This document shows positions 45,501-57,500 of a DNA stretch of 64,000 nt, in pieces. Made by a program: the position numbers and the translations under genes. Source of the stretch: Lumbricus terrestris (lineage: Eukaryota > Annelida > Clitellata > Crassiclitellata > Lumbricidae). The stretch lies in the NCBI GenBank assembly GCA_949752735.1, contig OX457037.1, positions 934,001 to 998,000 of the forward strand. The letters are read 5' to 3'. The notes beneath the pieces were generated by a model that saw only the letters and a list, made by a program, of their open reading frames with translations, had not been told where the DNA came from and made no database searches. Numbering within the stretch: the stretch's first letter is position 1; each line of letters opens with the position of its first letter.

Positions 45501-48500
45501 GTGTCGTGGTAGTTGTTGGTGGAGAAGAGGTCGTCGTAAAAGGTGTCGTGGTGGTTGTTGGAGGAGAAGAGGTCGTCGTTATAGGTGTCGTGGTAGTTGT
45601 TGGTGGAGATGAGGTCGTCGTTATAGGTGTCGTGTTAGTTGTTGGTGGAGAAGAGGTCGTCGTAAAAGGTGTCGTGGTAGTTGTTGGTGGAGAAGAGGTC
45701 GTCGTAAAAGGTGTCGTGGTGGTTGTTGGAGGAGAAGAGGTCGTCGTTATAGGTGTCGTGGTGGTTGTTGATGGAGAAGAGGACGTCGTTATCGGTGTCG
45801 TGGTAGTTGTTGGTGGAGAAGTGGTCGTCGTTTGAAGTGTCGTGGTAGCTGTTGGTGGAGAAGAGGTCGTCGTTATAGGTGTCGTGGTAGTTCTTGGTGG
45901 AGAAGAGGTCGACGTTACAGGTTTCGTGGTAGTTGTTGGTGGAGAAGAGGTCGTCGTTATAGGTGTCGTGGTAGTTGTTGATGGAGAAGAGGTCGTCGTA
46001 AAAGTTGTAGTAGTTGTGGGTGGCTGAGTTGTAGTAGTTGTCGGTGGCTGAGTTGTAGTAGTTGTAGGTGGCTGAGTTGTAGTAGTTGTAGGTGGCTGAG
46101 TTGTAGTAGTTGTGAGTGGCTGAGTTGTAGTAGTTGTGAGTGGCTGAGTTGTAGTAGTTGTAGGTGGCTGAGTTGTCGTAGTTGTGAGTGGTTGAGTTGT
46201 AGTAGTTGTGGGTGGCTGAGTTGTAGTAGTTGTGGGTGGCTGAGTTGTAGTAGTTGTAGGTGGCAGAGTTGTAGTAGTTGTAGGTGGCTGAGTTGAAGTA
46301 GTTGTGGGTGGCTGAGTTGTAGTAGTTGTGGGTGGCTGAGTTGTAGTAGTTGTCGGTGGCTGAGTTGTAGTAGTTGTGGGTGACTGAGTTGTAGTAGTTG
46401 TGGGTGGCTGAGTTGTAGTAGTTGTGGGTGGCTGAGTTGTAGTTGTTGTGGGTGGCTGAGTTGTAGTAGTTGTAGGTGGCTGAGTTGTAGTAGTTGTAGG
46501 TGGCTGAGTTGTGGTAGTTGTGGGTGGCTGAGTTGTAGTTGTTGTGGGTGGCTGAGTTGTAGTAGTTGTAGGTGGCAGAGTTGTAGTAGTTGTGGGTGGC
46601 TGAGTTGTAGTAGTTGTTGGTGGCTGAGTTGTAGTAGTTGTGCGTGGCTGAGTTGTAGTAGTTGTGGGTGGCTGAGTTGTAGTAGTTGTGGGTGGCTGAG
46701 TTGTAGTAGTTGTGGGTGGCTGAGTTGTTGTTGTTGTGGGTGGCTGAGTTGTAGTATTTGTAGGTGGCTGAGTTGTAGTAGTTGTAGGTGGCTGAGTTGT
46801 AGTAGTTGTAAGTGGCAGAGTTGTAGTAGTTGTCGGTGACTGAGTTGTAGTAGTTGTGGGTGGCTGAGTTGTAGTAGTTGTGAGTGGTTGAGTTGTAGTA
46901 GTTGTGGGTGGCTGAGTTGTAGTAGTTGTGGGTGGCTGAGTTGTAGTAGTTGTAGGTGGCAGAGTTGTAGTAGTTGTCGGTGGCTGAGTTGTAGTAGTTG
47001 TGAGTGGCTGAGTTGTAGTTGTTGTGGGTGGCTGAGTTGTAGTTGTTGTGGGTGGCTGAGTTGTAGTAGTTGTAGGTGGCTGAGTTGAAGTAGTTGTGGG
47101 TGGCTGAGTTGTAGTAGTTGTGGGTGGCTGAGTTGTAGTAGTTGTCGGTGGCTGAGTTGTAGTAGTTGTGGGTGACTGAGTTGTAGTAGTTGTGGGTGGC
47201 TGAGTTGTAGTAGTTGTGGGTGGCTGAGTTGTAGTTGTTGTGGGTGGCTGAGTTGTAGTAGTTGTAGGTGGCTGAGTTGTAGTAGTTGTAGGTGGCTGAG
47301 TTGTGGTAGTTGTGGGTGGCTGAGTTGTAGTTGTTGTGGGTGGCTGAGTTGTAGTAGTTGTAGGTGGCAGAGTTGTAGTAGTTGTGGGTGGCTGAGTTGT
47401 AGTAGTTGTTGGTGGCTGAGTTGTAGTAGTTGTGCGTGGCTGAGTTGTAGTAGTTGTGGGTGGCTGAGTTGTAGTAGTTGTGGGTGGCTGAGTTGTAGTA
47501 GTTGTGGGTGGCTGAGTTGTTGTTGTTGTGGGTGGCTGAGTTGTAGTATTTGTAGGTGGCTGAGTTGTAGTAGTTGTAGGTGGCTGAGTTGTAGTAGTTG
47601 TAAGTGGCAGAGTTGTAGTAGTTGTCGGTGACTGAGTTGTAGTAGTTGTGGGTGGCTGAGTTGTAGTAGTTGTGGGTGGCTGAGTTGTAGTGGTTGTGGG
47701 TGGCTGAGTTGTAGTAGTTGTGGGTGGCTGAGTTGTAGAAGTTGTGAGTGGATGAGTTGTAGTAGTTGTAGGTGGCTGAGTTGAAGTAGTTGTGGGTGGC
47801 TGAGTTGTAGAAGTTGTTGGTGGCTGAGTTGTAGAAGTTGTGGGTGGCTGAGTTGTAGTAGTTGTGGGTGGCTGAGTTGTAGTAGTTGTGGGTGGCTGAG
47901 TTGTAGTAGTTGTGGGTGGCTGAGTTGTTGTTGTTGTGGGTGGCTGAGTTGTAGTAGTTGTAGGCGGCTGAGTTGTAGTAGTTGTAAGTGGCAGAGTTGT
48001 AGTAGTTGTCGGTGACTGAGTTGTAGTAGTTGTGGGTGGCTGAGTTGTAGTGGTTGTGGGTGGCTGAGTTGTAGTAGTTGTGGGTGGCTGAGTTGTAGAA
48101 GTTGTGAGTGGCTGAGTTGTAGTAGTTGTAGGTGGCTGAGTTGTAGTAGTTGTCGGTGGCTGAGTTGTAGTAGTTGTGGGTGGCTGAGTTGTAGTAGTTG
48201 TGGGTCGCTGAGTTGTAGTTGTTGTGGGTGGCTGAGTTGTAGTTGTTGTAGGTGGCTGAGTTGTAGTAGTTGTGAGTGGCTGAGTTGTAGTAGTTGTGGG
48301 TGGCTGAGTTGTAGTAGTTGTGGGTGGCTGAGTTGTAGTAGTTGTTGGTGGCTGAGTTGTAGTAGTTGTGGGTGGCTGAGTTGTAGTAGTTGTAGGTGGC
48401 TGAGTTGTAGTAGTTGTAGGAGGCTGAGTTGTAGTAGTTGTAAGTGGCAGAGTTGTAGTAGTTGTCGGTGGCTGAGTTGTAGTAGTTGTGGGTGGCTGAG

Positions 48501-51500
48501 TTGTAGTGGTTGTGGGTGGCCGAGTTGTAGTAGTTGTGGGTGGCTGAGTTGTAGAAGTTGTGAGTGGCCGAGTTGTAGTAGTTGTAGGTGGCTGAGTTGT
48601 AGTAGTTGTCGGTGGCTGAGTTGTAGTAGTTGTGGGTGGCTGAGTTGTAGTAGTTGTGGGTGGCTGAGTTGTAGTAGTTGTCGGTGGCTGAGTTGTAGTA
48701 GTTGTGGGTGGCTGAGTTGTAGTAGTTGTGGGTGGCTGAGTTGTAGTAGTTGTAGGTGGCTGAGTTGTGGTAGTTGTAGGTGACTGAGTTGTAGTAGTTG
48801 TAGGTGGCTGAGTTGTAGTAGTTGTAAGTGGCAGAGTTGTAGTAGTTGTCGGTGGCTGAGTTGTAGTAGTTGTGGGTGGCTGAGTTGTAGTGGTTGTGGG
48901 TGGCTGAGTTGTAGTAGTTGTGGGTGGCTGAGTTGTGGTAGTTGTAGGTGACTGAGTTGTAGTAGTTGTAGGTGGCTGAGTTGTAGTAGTTGTGAGTGGC
49001 TGAGTTGTAGTAGTTGTAGGTGGCTGAGTTGTAGTAGTTTTCGGTGGCTGAGTTGTAATAGTTGTGGGTGGCTGAGTTGTAGTAGTTGTGGGTGGCTGAG
49101 TTGTAGTAGTTGTCGGTGGCTGAGTTGTAGTAGTTGTGGGTGGCTGAGTTGTAGTAGTTGTGGGTGGCTGAGTTGTAGTAGTTGTAGGTGGCTGAGTTGT
49201 GGTAGTTGTAGGTGACTGAGTTGTAGTAGTTGTAGGTGGCTGAGTTGTAGTAGTTGTGAGTGGCTGAGTTGTAGTAGTTGTGAGTGTCTGAGTTGTAGTA
49301 GTTGTAGGTGGCTGAGTTGTGGTAGTTGTAGGTGACTGAGTTGTAGTAGTTGTAGGTGGCTGAGTTGTAGTAGTTGTGAGTGGCTGAGTTGTAGTAGTTG
49401 TGAGTGGCTGAGTTGTGGTAGTTGTAGGTGACTGAGTTGTAGTAGTTGTAGGTGGCTGAGTTGTAGTAGTTGTGAGTGGCTGAGTTGTGGTAGTTGTGGG
49501 TGGCTGAGTTGTAGTAGTTGTAGGTGGCTGAGTTGTAGTAGTTGTAGGTGGCTGAGTTGTAGTAGTTGTAAGTGGCAGAGTTGTAGTAGTTGTCGGTGAC
49601 TGAGTTGTAGTAGTTGTGGGTGGCTTAGTTGTAGTAGTTGTGGGTGGCTGAGTTGTAGTGGTTGTGGGTGGCTGAGTTGTAGTAGTTGTGGGTGGCTGAG
49701 TTGTAGAAGTTGTGAGTGGCTGAGTTGTAGTAGTTGTGGGTGGCTGAGTTGTAGTAGTTGTGGGTGGCTGAGTTGTAGAAGTTGTTGGTGGCTGAGTTGT
49801 AGAAGTTGTGGGTGGCTGAGTTGTAGTAGTTGTGGGTGGCTGAGTTGTAGTAGTTGTGGGTGGCTGAGTTGTAGTAGTTGTGGGTGGCTGAGTTGTTGTT
49901 GTTGTGGGTGGCTGAGTTGTAATAGTTGTAGGCGGCTGAGTTGTAGTAGTTGTAAGTGGCAGAGTTGTAGTAGTTGTCGGTGACTGAGTTGTAGTAGTTG
50001 TGGGTGGCTGAGTTGTAGTGGTTGTGGGTGGCTGAGTTGTAGTAGTTGTGGGTGGCTGAGTTGTAGAAGTTGTGAGTGGCTGAGTTGTAGTAGTTGTAGG
50101 TGGCTGAGCTGTAGTAGTTGTCGGTGGCTGAGTTGTAGTAGTTGTGGGTGGCTGAGTTGTAGTAGTTGTGGGTGGCTGAGTTGTAGTTGTTGTGGGTGGC
50201 TGAGTTTTAGTTGTTGTAGGTGGCTGAGTTGTAGTAGTTGTGAGTGGCTGAGTTGTAGTAGTTGTGGGTGGCTGAGTTGTAGTAGTTGTGGGTGGCTGAG
50301 TTGTAGTAGTTGTTGGTGGCTGAGTTGTAGTAGTTGTGGGTGGCTGAGTTGTAGTAGTTGTAGGTGGCTGAGTTGTAGTAGTTGTAAGTGGCAGAGTTGT
50401 AGTAGTTGTCGGTGGCTGAGTTGTAGTAGTTGTGGGTGGCTGAGTTGTAGTGGTTGTGGGTGGCTGAGTTGTAGTAGTTGTGGGTGGCTGAGTTGTAGAA
50501 GTTGTGAGTGGCCGAGTTGTAGTAGTTGTAGGTGGCTGAGTTGTAGTAGTTGTCGGTGGCTGAGTTGTAGTAGTTGTGGGTGGCTGAGTTGTAGTAGTTG
50601 TGGGTGGCTGAGTTGTAGTAGTTGTCGGTGGCTGAGTTGTAGTAGTTGTGGGTGGCTGAGTTGTAGTAGTTGTAGGTGGCTGAGTTGTAGTAGTTGTAGG
50701 TGGCTGAGTTGTGGTAGTTGTAGGTGACTGAGTTGTAGTAGTTGTAGGTGGCTGAGTTGTAGTAGTTGTGAGTGGCTGAGTTGTAGTAGTTGTGAGTGTC
50801 TGAGTTGTAGTAGTTGTAGGTGGCTGAGTTGTGGTAGTTGTAGGTGACTGAGTTGTAGTAGTTGTAGGTGGCTGAGTTGTAGTAGTTGTGAGTGGCTGAG
50901 TTGTAGTAGTTGAGAGTGGCTGAGTTGTAGTAGTTGTAGGTGGCTGAGTTGTTGTAGTTGTGAGTGGCTGAGTTGTAGTAGTTGTAGGTGGCAGAGTTGT
51001 AGTAGTTGTGGGTGGCTGAGTTGTAGTAGTTGTAGGTGGCAGAGTTGTAGTTGTTCTAGGTGGCAGAGTTGTAGTAGTTGTCGGTGGCTGAGTTGTAGTA
51101 GTTGATGGTGGCTTAGTTGTAGTAGTTGTGGGTGGCTGAGTTGTAGTTGTTGTGGGTGGCTGAGTTGTAGTAGTTGTAGGTGGCTGAGTTGTTGTAGTTG
51201 TGGGTGGCTGAGTTGTAGTAGTTGTAGGTGGCAGAGTTGTAGTAGTTGTGAGTGGCTGAGTTGTAGTAGTTGTAGGTGGCGGAGTTGTAGTAGTTGTAGG
51301 TGGCAGAGTTGTAGTAGTTGTCGGTGGCTGAGTTGTAGTAGTTGTAAGTGGCTGAGTTGTTGTTGTTGTGAGTGGCTGAGTTGTAGTAGTTGTAGGTGGC
51401 TGAGTTGTAGTAGTTGTGGGTGGCTGAGTTGTAGTAGTTCTGGGTGGCTGAGTTGTAGTTGTTGTGGGTGGCTGAGTTGTAGTAGTTGTAGGTGGCTGAG

Positions 51501-54500
51501 TCGTAGTTGTTGTGGGTGGCTGAGTTGTAGTAGTTGTGAGTGGCTGGGTTGTAGTAGTTGTGAGTGGCTGAGTTGTAGTAGTTGTGAGTGGCTGAGTTGT
51601 AGTAGTTGTAGGTGGCTGAGTTGTAGTAGTTGTAGGTGGCTGAGTTGTAGTAGTTGTAAGTGGCAGAGTTGTAGTAGTTGTCGGTGGCTGAGTTGTAGTA
51701 GTTGTGGGTGGCTGAGTTGTAGTGGTTGTGGGTGGCTGAGTTGTAGTAGTTGTGGGTGGCTGAGTTGTAGAAGTTGTGAGTGGCTGAGTTGTAGTAGTTG
51801 TAGGTGGCTGAGTTGTAGTAGTTTTCGGTGGCTGAGTTGTAGTAGTTGTGGGTGGCTGAGTTGTAGTAGTTGTGGGTGGCTGAGTTGTAGTAGTTGTCGG
51901 TGGCTGAGTTGTAGTAGTTGTGGGTGGCTGAGTTGTAGTAGTTGTGGGTGGCTGAGTTGTAGTAGTTGTAGGTGGCTGAGTTGTGGTAGTTGTAGGTGAC
52001 TGAGTTGTAGTAGCTGTAGGTGGCTGAGTTGTAGTAGTTGTGAGTGGCTGAGTTGTAGTAGTTGTGAGTGTCTGAGTTGTAGTAGTTGTAGGTGGCTGAG
52101 TTGTGGTAGTTGTAGGTGATTGAGTTGTAGTAGTTGTAGGTGGCTGAGTTGTAGTAGTTGTGAGTGGCTGAGTTGTAGTAGTTGTGAGTGGCTGAGTTGT
52201 GGTAGTTGTTGGTGACTGAGTTGTAGTAGTTGTAGGTGGCTGAGTTGTAGTAGTTGTGAGTGGCTGAGTTGTAGTAGTTGTGAGTGTCTGAGTTGTAGTA
52301 GTTGTAGGTGGCTGAGTTGTGGTAGTTGTAGGTGACTGAGTTGTAGTAGTTGTAGGTGGCTGAGTTGTAGTAGTTGTGAGTGGCTGAGTTGTAGTAGTTG
52401 TGAGTGGCTGAGTTGTGGTAGTTGTAGGTGTCTGAGTTGTAGTAGTTGTAGGTGGCTGAGTTGTAGTAGTTGTGAGTGGCTGAGTTGTAGTAGTTGTGAG
52501 TGTCTGAGTTGTAGTAGATGTAGGTGGCTGAGTTGTGGTAGTTGTAGGTGACTGAGTTGTAGTAGTTGTAGGTGGCTGAGTTGTAGTAGTTGTGAGTGGC
52601 TGAGTTGTAGTAGTTGTGAGTGGCTGAGTTGTAGTAGTTGTAGGTGGCTGAGTTGTTGTAGTTGTGAGTGGCTGAGTTGTAGTAGTTGTAGGTGGCAGAG
52701 TTGTAGTAGTTGTGGGTGGCTGAGTTGTAGTAGTTCTAGGTGGCAGAGTTGTAGTTGTTGTAGGTGGCAGAGTTGTAGTAGTTGTCGGTGGCTGAGTTGT
52801 AGTAGTTGTGGGTGGCTTAGATGTAGTAGTTGTGGGTGGCTGAGTTGTAGTTGTTGTGGGTGGCTGAGTTGTAGTAGTTGTAGGTGGCTGAGTTGTTGTA
52901 GTTGTGAGTGGCTGAGTTGTAGTAGTTGTAGGTGGCAGAGTTGTAGTAGTTGTGAGTGGCTGAGTTGTAGTAGTTGTAGGTGGCAGAGTTGTAGTAGTTG
53001 TAGGTGGCATAGTTGTAGTAGTTGTCGGTGCCTGAGTTGTAGTAGTTGTAAGTGGCTGAGTTGTTGTTGTTGTGAGTGGCTGAGTTGTAGTAGTAGTAGG
53101 TGGCTGAGTTGTAGTAGTTGTGGGTGGCTGAGTTGTAGTAGTTGTGGGTGGCTGAGTCGTAGTTGTTGTGGGTGGCTGAGTTGTAGTAGTTGTGAGTGGC
53201 TGGGTTGTAGTAGTTGTGAGTGGCTGAGTTGTAGTAGTTGTGAGTGGCTGAGTTGTAGTAGTTGTAGGTGGCTGAGTTGTAGTAGCTGTAGGTGGCTGAG
53301 TTGTAGTAGCTGTAGTAGTCGTGGGTGCCTGAGTTGTAGTAGTTGTGGGTGGCTGAGTTGTAGTTGTTGTGGGTGGTTGAGTTGTAGTAGTTGTAGGTGG
53401 CTGAGTTGTAGTAGTTGTAGGTGGCTGAGTTGTGGTAGTTGTAGGTGGCTGAGTTGTAGTAGTTGTAGGTGGCAGAGTTGTAGTAGTTGTAGGTGGCTGA
53501 GTTGTAGTAGTTGTGGGTGGCTGAGTTGTAGTAGTTGTGGGTGGCTGAGTTGTACTAGTTGTGGGTGACTGAGTTGTAGTAGTTGTGGGTGGCTGAGTTG
53601 TAGTAGCTGTTGGTGGCAGAGTTGTAGTAGTTGTCAGTGGCTGAGTTGTAGTAGTTGTCGGTGGCTGAGTTGTAGTAGTTGTGGGTGGCTGAGTTGTAGT
53701 AGTTGTGAGTGGCTGAGTTGTAGTTGTTGTGGGTGGCTGAGTTGTAGTTGTTGTAGGTGGCTGAGTTGTAGTAGTTGTGGGTGGCTGAGTTGTAGTAGTT
53801 GTGGGTGGCTGAGTTGTAGTAGTTGTCGGTGGCTGAGTTGTAGTAGTTGTGGGTGGCTGAGTTGTAGTAGTTGTGGGTGGCTGAGTTGTAGTAGTTGTTG
53901 GTGGCTGAGTTGTAGTAGTTGTGGGTGGCTGAGTTGTAGTAGTTGTGGGTGGCTGAGTTGTAGTAGTTGTGGGTGGCTGAGTTGTAGTAGTTGTGGGTGG
54001 CTGAGTTGTTGTTGTTGTGGGTGGCTGAGTTGTAGTAGTTGTAGTTGGCTGAGTTGCAGTAGTTGTAGGTGGCTGAGTTGTAGTAGTTGTAAGTGGCGGA
54101 GTTGTAGTAGTTGTCGGTGGCTGAGTTGTAGTAGTTGTGGGTGGCTGAGTTGTAGTAGTTGTAGGTGGCTGAGTTGTGGTAGTTGTAGGTGACTGAGTTG
54201 TAGTAGTTGTAGGTGGCTGAGTTGTAGTAGTTGTGAGTGGCTGAGTTGTAGTAGTTGTGAGTGGCTGAGTTGTAGTAGTTGTAGGTGGCTGAGTTGTTGT
54301 AGTTGTGAGTGGCTGAGTTGTAGTAGTTGTAGGTGGCAGAGTTGTAGTAGTTGTGGGTGGCAGAGTTGTAGTTGTTGTAGGTGGCAGAGTTGTAGTAGTT
54401 GTCGGTGGCTGAGTTGTAGTAGTTGTGGGTGGCTTAGTTGTAGTAGTTGTGGGTGGCTGAGTTGTAGTTGTTGTGGGTGGCTGAGTTGTAGTAGTTGTAG

Positions 54501-57500
54501 GTGGCTGAGTTGTAGTAGTTGTAGGTGGCAGAGTTGTAGTAGTTGTAGGTGGCAGAGTTGTAGTAGTTGTCGGTGGCTGAGTTGTAGTAGTTGTTAGTGG
54601 CTGAGTTGTTGTAGTTGTGAGTGGCTGAGTTGTAGTAGTTGTAGGTGGCTGAGTTGTAGTAGTTGTGGGTGGCTGAGTTGTAGTAGTTGTGGGTGGCTGA
54701 GTTGTAGTTGTTGTGGGTGGCTGAGTTGTAGTAGTTGTAGGTGGCTGAGTCGTAGTTGTTGTGGGTGGCTGAGTTGTAGTAGTTGTGAGTGGCTGGGTTG
54801 TAGTAGTTGTGAGTGGCTGAGTTGTAGTAGTTGTGAGTGGCTGAGATGTAGTAGTTGTAGGTGGCTGAGTTGTAGTAGCTGTAGGTTCCTGAGTTGTAGT
54901 AGTTGTCGGTGACTGATTTGTAGTAGTCGTGGGTGCCTGAGTTGTAGTAGTTGTGGGTGGCTGAGTTGTAGTTGTTGTCGGTGGCTGAGTTGTAGTAGTT
55001 GTAGGTGGCTGAGTTGTAGTAGTTGTAGGTGGCTGAGTTGTGGTAGTTGTAGGTGGCTGAGTTGTAGTAGTTGTAGGTGGCAGAGTTGTAGTAGTTGTAG
55101 GTGGCTGAGTTGTAGTAGTTGTGGGTGGCTGAGTTGTAGTAGTTGTGGGTGGCTGAGTTGTACTAGTTGTGGGTGACTGAGTTGTAGTAGTTGTGGGTGG
55201 CTGAGTTGTAGTAGCTGTTGGTGGCAGAGTTGTAGTAGTTCTCAGTGGCTGAGTTGTAGTGGTTGTGGGTGGCTGAGTTGTAGTAGTTGTGGGTGGCTGA
55301 GTTGTAGTAGTTGTGGGTGGCTGAGTTGTAGGAGTTGTAGGTGGCTGAGTTGTAGTAGTTGTAGGTGGCTGAGTTGTGGTAGTTGTGGGTGGCTGAGTTG
55401 TAGTTGTTGTGGGTGGCTGAGTTGTAGTAGTTGTAGGTGGCTGAGTTGTAGTAGTTGTAGGTGGCTGAGTTGTGGTAGTTGTGGGTGGCTGAGTTGTAGT
55501 TGTTGTGGGTGGCTGAGTTGTAGTAGTTGTAGGTGGCAGAGTTGTAGTAGTTGTAGGTGGCAGAGTTGTAGTAGTTGTCGGTGGCTGAGTTGTAGTAGTT
55601 GTGGGTGGCTGAGTTGTAGTAGTTGTGGGTGGCTGAGTTGTAGTTGTTGTGGGTGGCTGAGTTGTAGTTGTTGTAGGTGGCTGAGTTGTAGTAGTTGTGG
55701 GTGGCTGAGTTGTAGTAGTTGTGGGTGGCTGAGTTGTAGTAGTTGTCGGTGGCTGAGTTGTAGTAGTTGTGGGTGGCTGAGTTGTAGTAGTTGTGGGTGG
55801 CTGAGTTGTAGTAGTTGTTGGTGGCTGAGTTGTAGTAGTTGTGGGTGGCTGAGTTGTAGTAGTTGTGGGTGGCTGAGTTGTAGTAGTTGTGGGTGGCTGA
55901 GTTGTAGTAGTTGTGGGTGGCTGAGTTGTTGTTGTTGTGGGTGGCTGAGTTGTAGTAGTTGTATTTGGCTGAGTTGTAGTAGTTGTAGGTGGCTGAGTTG
56001 TAGTAGTTGTAAGTGGCAGAGTTGTAGTAGTTGTCGGTGACTGAGTTGTAGTAGTTGTGGGTGGCTGAGTTGTAGTAGTTGTGGGTGGCTGAGTTGTAGA
56101 AGTTGTGAGTGGCTGAGTTGTAGTAGTTGTAGGTGGCTGAGTTGTAGTAGTTGTCGGTGGCTGAGTTGTAGTAGTTGTGAGTGGCTGAGTTGTAGTAGTT
56201 GTGAGTGGCTGAGTTGTAGTAGTTGTAGGTGGCTGAGTTGTTGTAGTTGTGAGTGGCTGAGTTGTAGTAGTTGTAGGTGGCAGAGTTGTAGTAGTTGTGG
56301 GTGGCTGAGTTGCAGTAGTTGTAGGTGGCAGAGTTGTAGTAGTTGTAGGTGGCTGAGTTGTAGTAGTTGTCGGTGGCTGAGTTGTAGTAGTTGTGGGTGG
56401 CCGAGTTGTAGTAGTTGTGGGTGGCTGAGTTGTTGTTGTGGTGGGTGGCTGAGTTGTAGTAGTTGTAGGTGGCTGAGTTGTAGTAGTTGTAGGTGGCTGA
56501 GTTGTAGTACTTGTGGGTGGCTGAGTTGTAGTAGTTGTGGGTGGCTGAGTTGTAGTGGTTGTGGGTGGCTGAGTTGTAGTAGTTGTGGGTGGCTGAGTTG
56601 TAGAAGTTGTGAGTGGCTGAGTTGTAGTAGTTGTAGGTGGCTGAGTTGTAGTAGTTGTGGGTGGCTGAGTTGTAGTAGTTGTGGGTGGCTGAGTTGTACT
56701 AGTTGTGGGTGACTGAGTTGTAGTAGTTGTGGGTGGCTGAGTTGTAGTAGCTGTTGGTGGCAGAGTTGTAGTAGTTCTCAGTGGCTGAGTTGTAGTGGTT
56801 GTGGGTGGCTGAGTTGTAGTAGTTGTGGGTGGCTGAGTTGTAGTAGTTGTGGGTGGCTGAGTTGTAGGAGTTGTAGGTGGCTGAGTTGTAGTAGTTGTAG
56901 GTGGCTGAGTTGTGGTAGTTGTGGGTGGCTGAGTTGTAGTTGTTGTGGGTGGCTGAGTTGTAGTAGTTGTAGGTGGCAGATTTGTAGTAGTTGTAGGTGG
57001 CAGAGTTGTAGTAGTTGTCGGTGGCTGAGTTGTAGTAGTTGTGGGTGGCTGAGTTGTAGTAGCTGTGGGTGGCTGAGTTGTAGTTGTTGTGGGTGGCTGA
57101 GTTGTAGTTGTTGTAGGTGGCTGAGTTGTAGTAGTTGTGGGTGGCTGAGTTGTAGTAGTTGTGGGTGGCTGAGTTGTAGTAGTTGTCGGTGGCTGAGTTG
57201 TAGTAGTTGTGGGTGGCTGAGTTGTAGTAGTTGTGGGTGGCTGAGTTGTAGTAGTCGTTGGTGGCTGAGTTGTAGTAGTTGTGGGTGGCTGAGTTGTAGT
57301 AGTTGTGGGTGGCTGAGTTGTAGTAGTTGTGGGTGGCTGAGTTGTTGTTGTTGTGGGTGGCTGAGTTGTAGTAGTTGTAGTTGGCTGAGTTGTAGTAGTT
57401 GTAGGTGGCTGAGTTGTAGTAGTTGTAAGTGGCAGAGTTGTAGTAGTTGTCGGTGACTGAGTTGTAGTAGTTGTGGGTGGCTGAGTTGTAGTGGTTGTGG

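Noticed and set aside
18707..46027. Many long plus-strand frames rich in Val, Gly and Glu (up to about 1,785 codons, starting MVVVGGE)
   Set aside because: They are antisense readings of the 42-bp repeat, whose units lack stops in that frame. Splice sites, phase and the paralogous short exon all support the minus strand.
53008..53010. ATG at 53010 as the start of an 11,491-residue protein
   Set aside because: It is a single-base variant inside the repeat; the frame stays open for a further 7.6 kb upstream. No signal peptide follows it.
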